A stretch of 10,030 nt of DNA from the NCBI GenBank assembly GCA_010279815.1, contig QEOQ01000312.1, positions 168,011 through 178,040 on the forward strand. The letters are read 5' to 3'. Every line of letters begins with the position of its first letter. The first letter of the stretch is position 1. A model generated the notes under the pieces. The model was not told the DNA's origin, did not search any database, and worked only from the letters and a program-made list of their open reading frames with translations. The position numbers were made by a program, and so were the translations under genes. Source of the DNA: Brachionus plicatilis. Taxonomy: Eukaryota > Rotifera > Eurotatoria > Ploima > Brachionidae. Of the stretch, positions 8,643 through 10,030 are shown in pieces.

Positions 8643-10030
8643 CCGAAAAAAATTTTCGTTCTAATTTTCTTTATTTAAACTATTCATAAGATTTTGGATC
8701 AAAATTTGAGAAATATGGTATCGATGGCAAAATATTTTCATAGTCCAACAAGCTTGATATCTTATCATAAATTTTGTATCAATTTCAAACAAATACCGAA
8801 ATTATTTTTCTTCTTTTTTGATTAGGAAAAGCTCATTTTATTTATTCTTAAAATAACATTTAGCGTTTGGTTAACTAATTGTTCTTGCAATGACGCTCAT
8901 TTGATATTAGATACAAATTATTGCAATAATTTATCTATCACTGTAATCAATCCTTTTATATATTCATCATGGAATAATATACGTTTATCTTTAAAATACT
9001 CGAGTCTTGATTCAATCAAAAAGTTTTCAAAATTGCAAAAATAGCAAAAACATTGCAAGCAATCAATTATTGCCTAAGAAAAATAAAATTCGAAATAAAA
9101 TCACTCTAAAGCGATTCTGTATTCGACTTAATTCAAATCTAATTCCACTACCCCTGTATGAAATTTTCTTGTGTAAACAAAAATGTTTGTTTTCATTTTA
9201 AATAAATTTAATGTAAAACTTCTAAAATTTCATCAAAATTTTTTATCAAATTTTCTAATATTGTGAATGTTACTTATTTTTATTACTGAGGCCGAATTTA
9301 GACAAAAATGATGGTAATACGATGTATTTTTATTTGAGATATTATTAAAAATTATTTTTTTTTAATTAAAATCACTAATTTTTATCTGAGGTCTTAAAAA
9401 AAGACTTGATTATTTTGTAGATTAATTAAAATAAAATAAAATTAATTTCTAAGATTTTGTCTGAATAGCATTAATTTAAATTAAATTCTTAAATATGATT
9501 TTTGTGTTTTTTAAATTTAATTAATCAAGATAAATAATATTCTTTTAAATGATACATATCATTTATGGACCCTTAAATTGAAATCTTTTTTATAAATATA
9601 TGGCCATACAACGAAAAAAATTTTTTTTTATGTTTCTTTTAATAGTTTTTTTTTAATTCTAGTAATTTTAATTTTTTCCTTGTTTTCCTTGAAATTAATA
9701 AAATAAACCTTAAAGTCATTAATTTGAGATTTCCTTGTTTATGTATTTGGTAAATTTTTATTCTTTAGATCATTCCATTTAAAACAAAAAATTCTATAAA
9801 TTTAAATTTTTGATCCTATTAATTTTATAAAACGATTGACCTCAATTTTTTTAGCTTTTCTATTTTATCGGATCTATAAATAAAAAATTTCTTCAAAAGA
9901 ATTTCTGTTAATATTGATTGTTTTTAGTATTTATTTGTTTTAAATAAGAGTAATATTTTTGAGATAAATAAGTTTTATTCAAAATTTTTATTTTGAATAT
10001 ATCACTGATTAGAAAAACTGAATTATTAAA
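8643..10030. other. AT-rich flank, no gene recognised
   Basis: The longest open run (9007-9201, +, 64 codons) starts at TTG and is basic and Asn/Lys/Ile-rich. It has no family resemblance and is judged chance. A 36-codon ATG frame begins at 8717 and is equally unsupported. A near-perfect palindrome lies at 9546-9565. Nothing else rises above background. Confidence 0.55.
9546..9565. repeat. 20-base palindrome
   Basis: TAAATGATA and TATCATTTA are exact reverse complements separated by CA. It could be a dimeric factor site, since it contains inverted GATA words. AT-rich DNA yields such palindromes fairly often. Confidence 0.5.

Noticed and set aside
9007..9201. 64-codon open frame on the + strand
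   Set aside because: It has a non-ATG start and a composition that follows the background (Asn, Lys, Ile, Leu), with no recognisable motif and no splice context.

Overview
The window reads as nuclear DNA of an animal. It is very AT-rich, has no operon-like gene packing, one of its two clear genes is interrupted by introns with GT...AG borders, and both genes belong to families known from animals. The species cannot be named from sequence alone. A member of the CFAP97D family implies an animal that makes motile cilia or flagellated sperm. The 52-base intron suggests a genome with short introns, as in many flatworms, rotifers and insects.

Layout. Bases 1-1194 are AT-rich non-coding DNA that ends in a leader with a strong candidate 3' splice site. 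Bases 1195-1869 (+) are an uninterrupted CDV3 homologue of 224 residues, with a poly(A) signal at 2030-2035. Bases 2110-4770 are a gene desert with a few GC-richer structured patches and a pentanucleotide microsatellite. Bases 4847-5646 (-) are a three-exon CFAP97D-type gene. I assembled it from three open blocks whose borders splice in phase into a 204-residue protein. It faces CDV3 tail to tail. Bases 5650-7250 hold nothing convincing.

Bases 7270-8640 are the accessory part. They hold a CpG-containing patch with direct repeats, a sequence like the end of a hAT-type transposon with repeated ACCGGTTAA units, a weak two-exon candidate on the minus strand, and a clear 356-bp foldback mobile element (8278-8633). 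That element has arms of about 120 bp and an exact 9-bp target duplication. From 8643 to the end I see no gene.

The two genes have no evident functional link. CDV3 is a broadly expressed cytoplasmic protein of poorly known role, and the CFAP97D protein belongs to the axoneme. The best-supported unusual object is the foldback element, whose 9-bp duplication points to the Mutator-like (MULE) group. I found no evidence of a wholly new multi-gene system.
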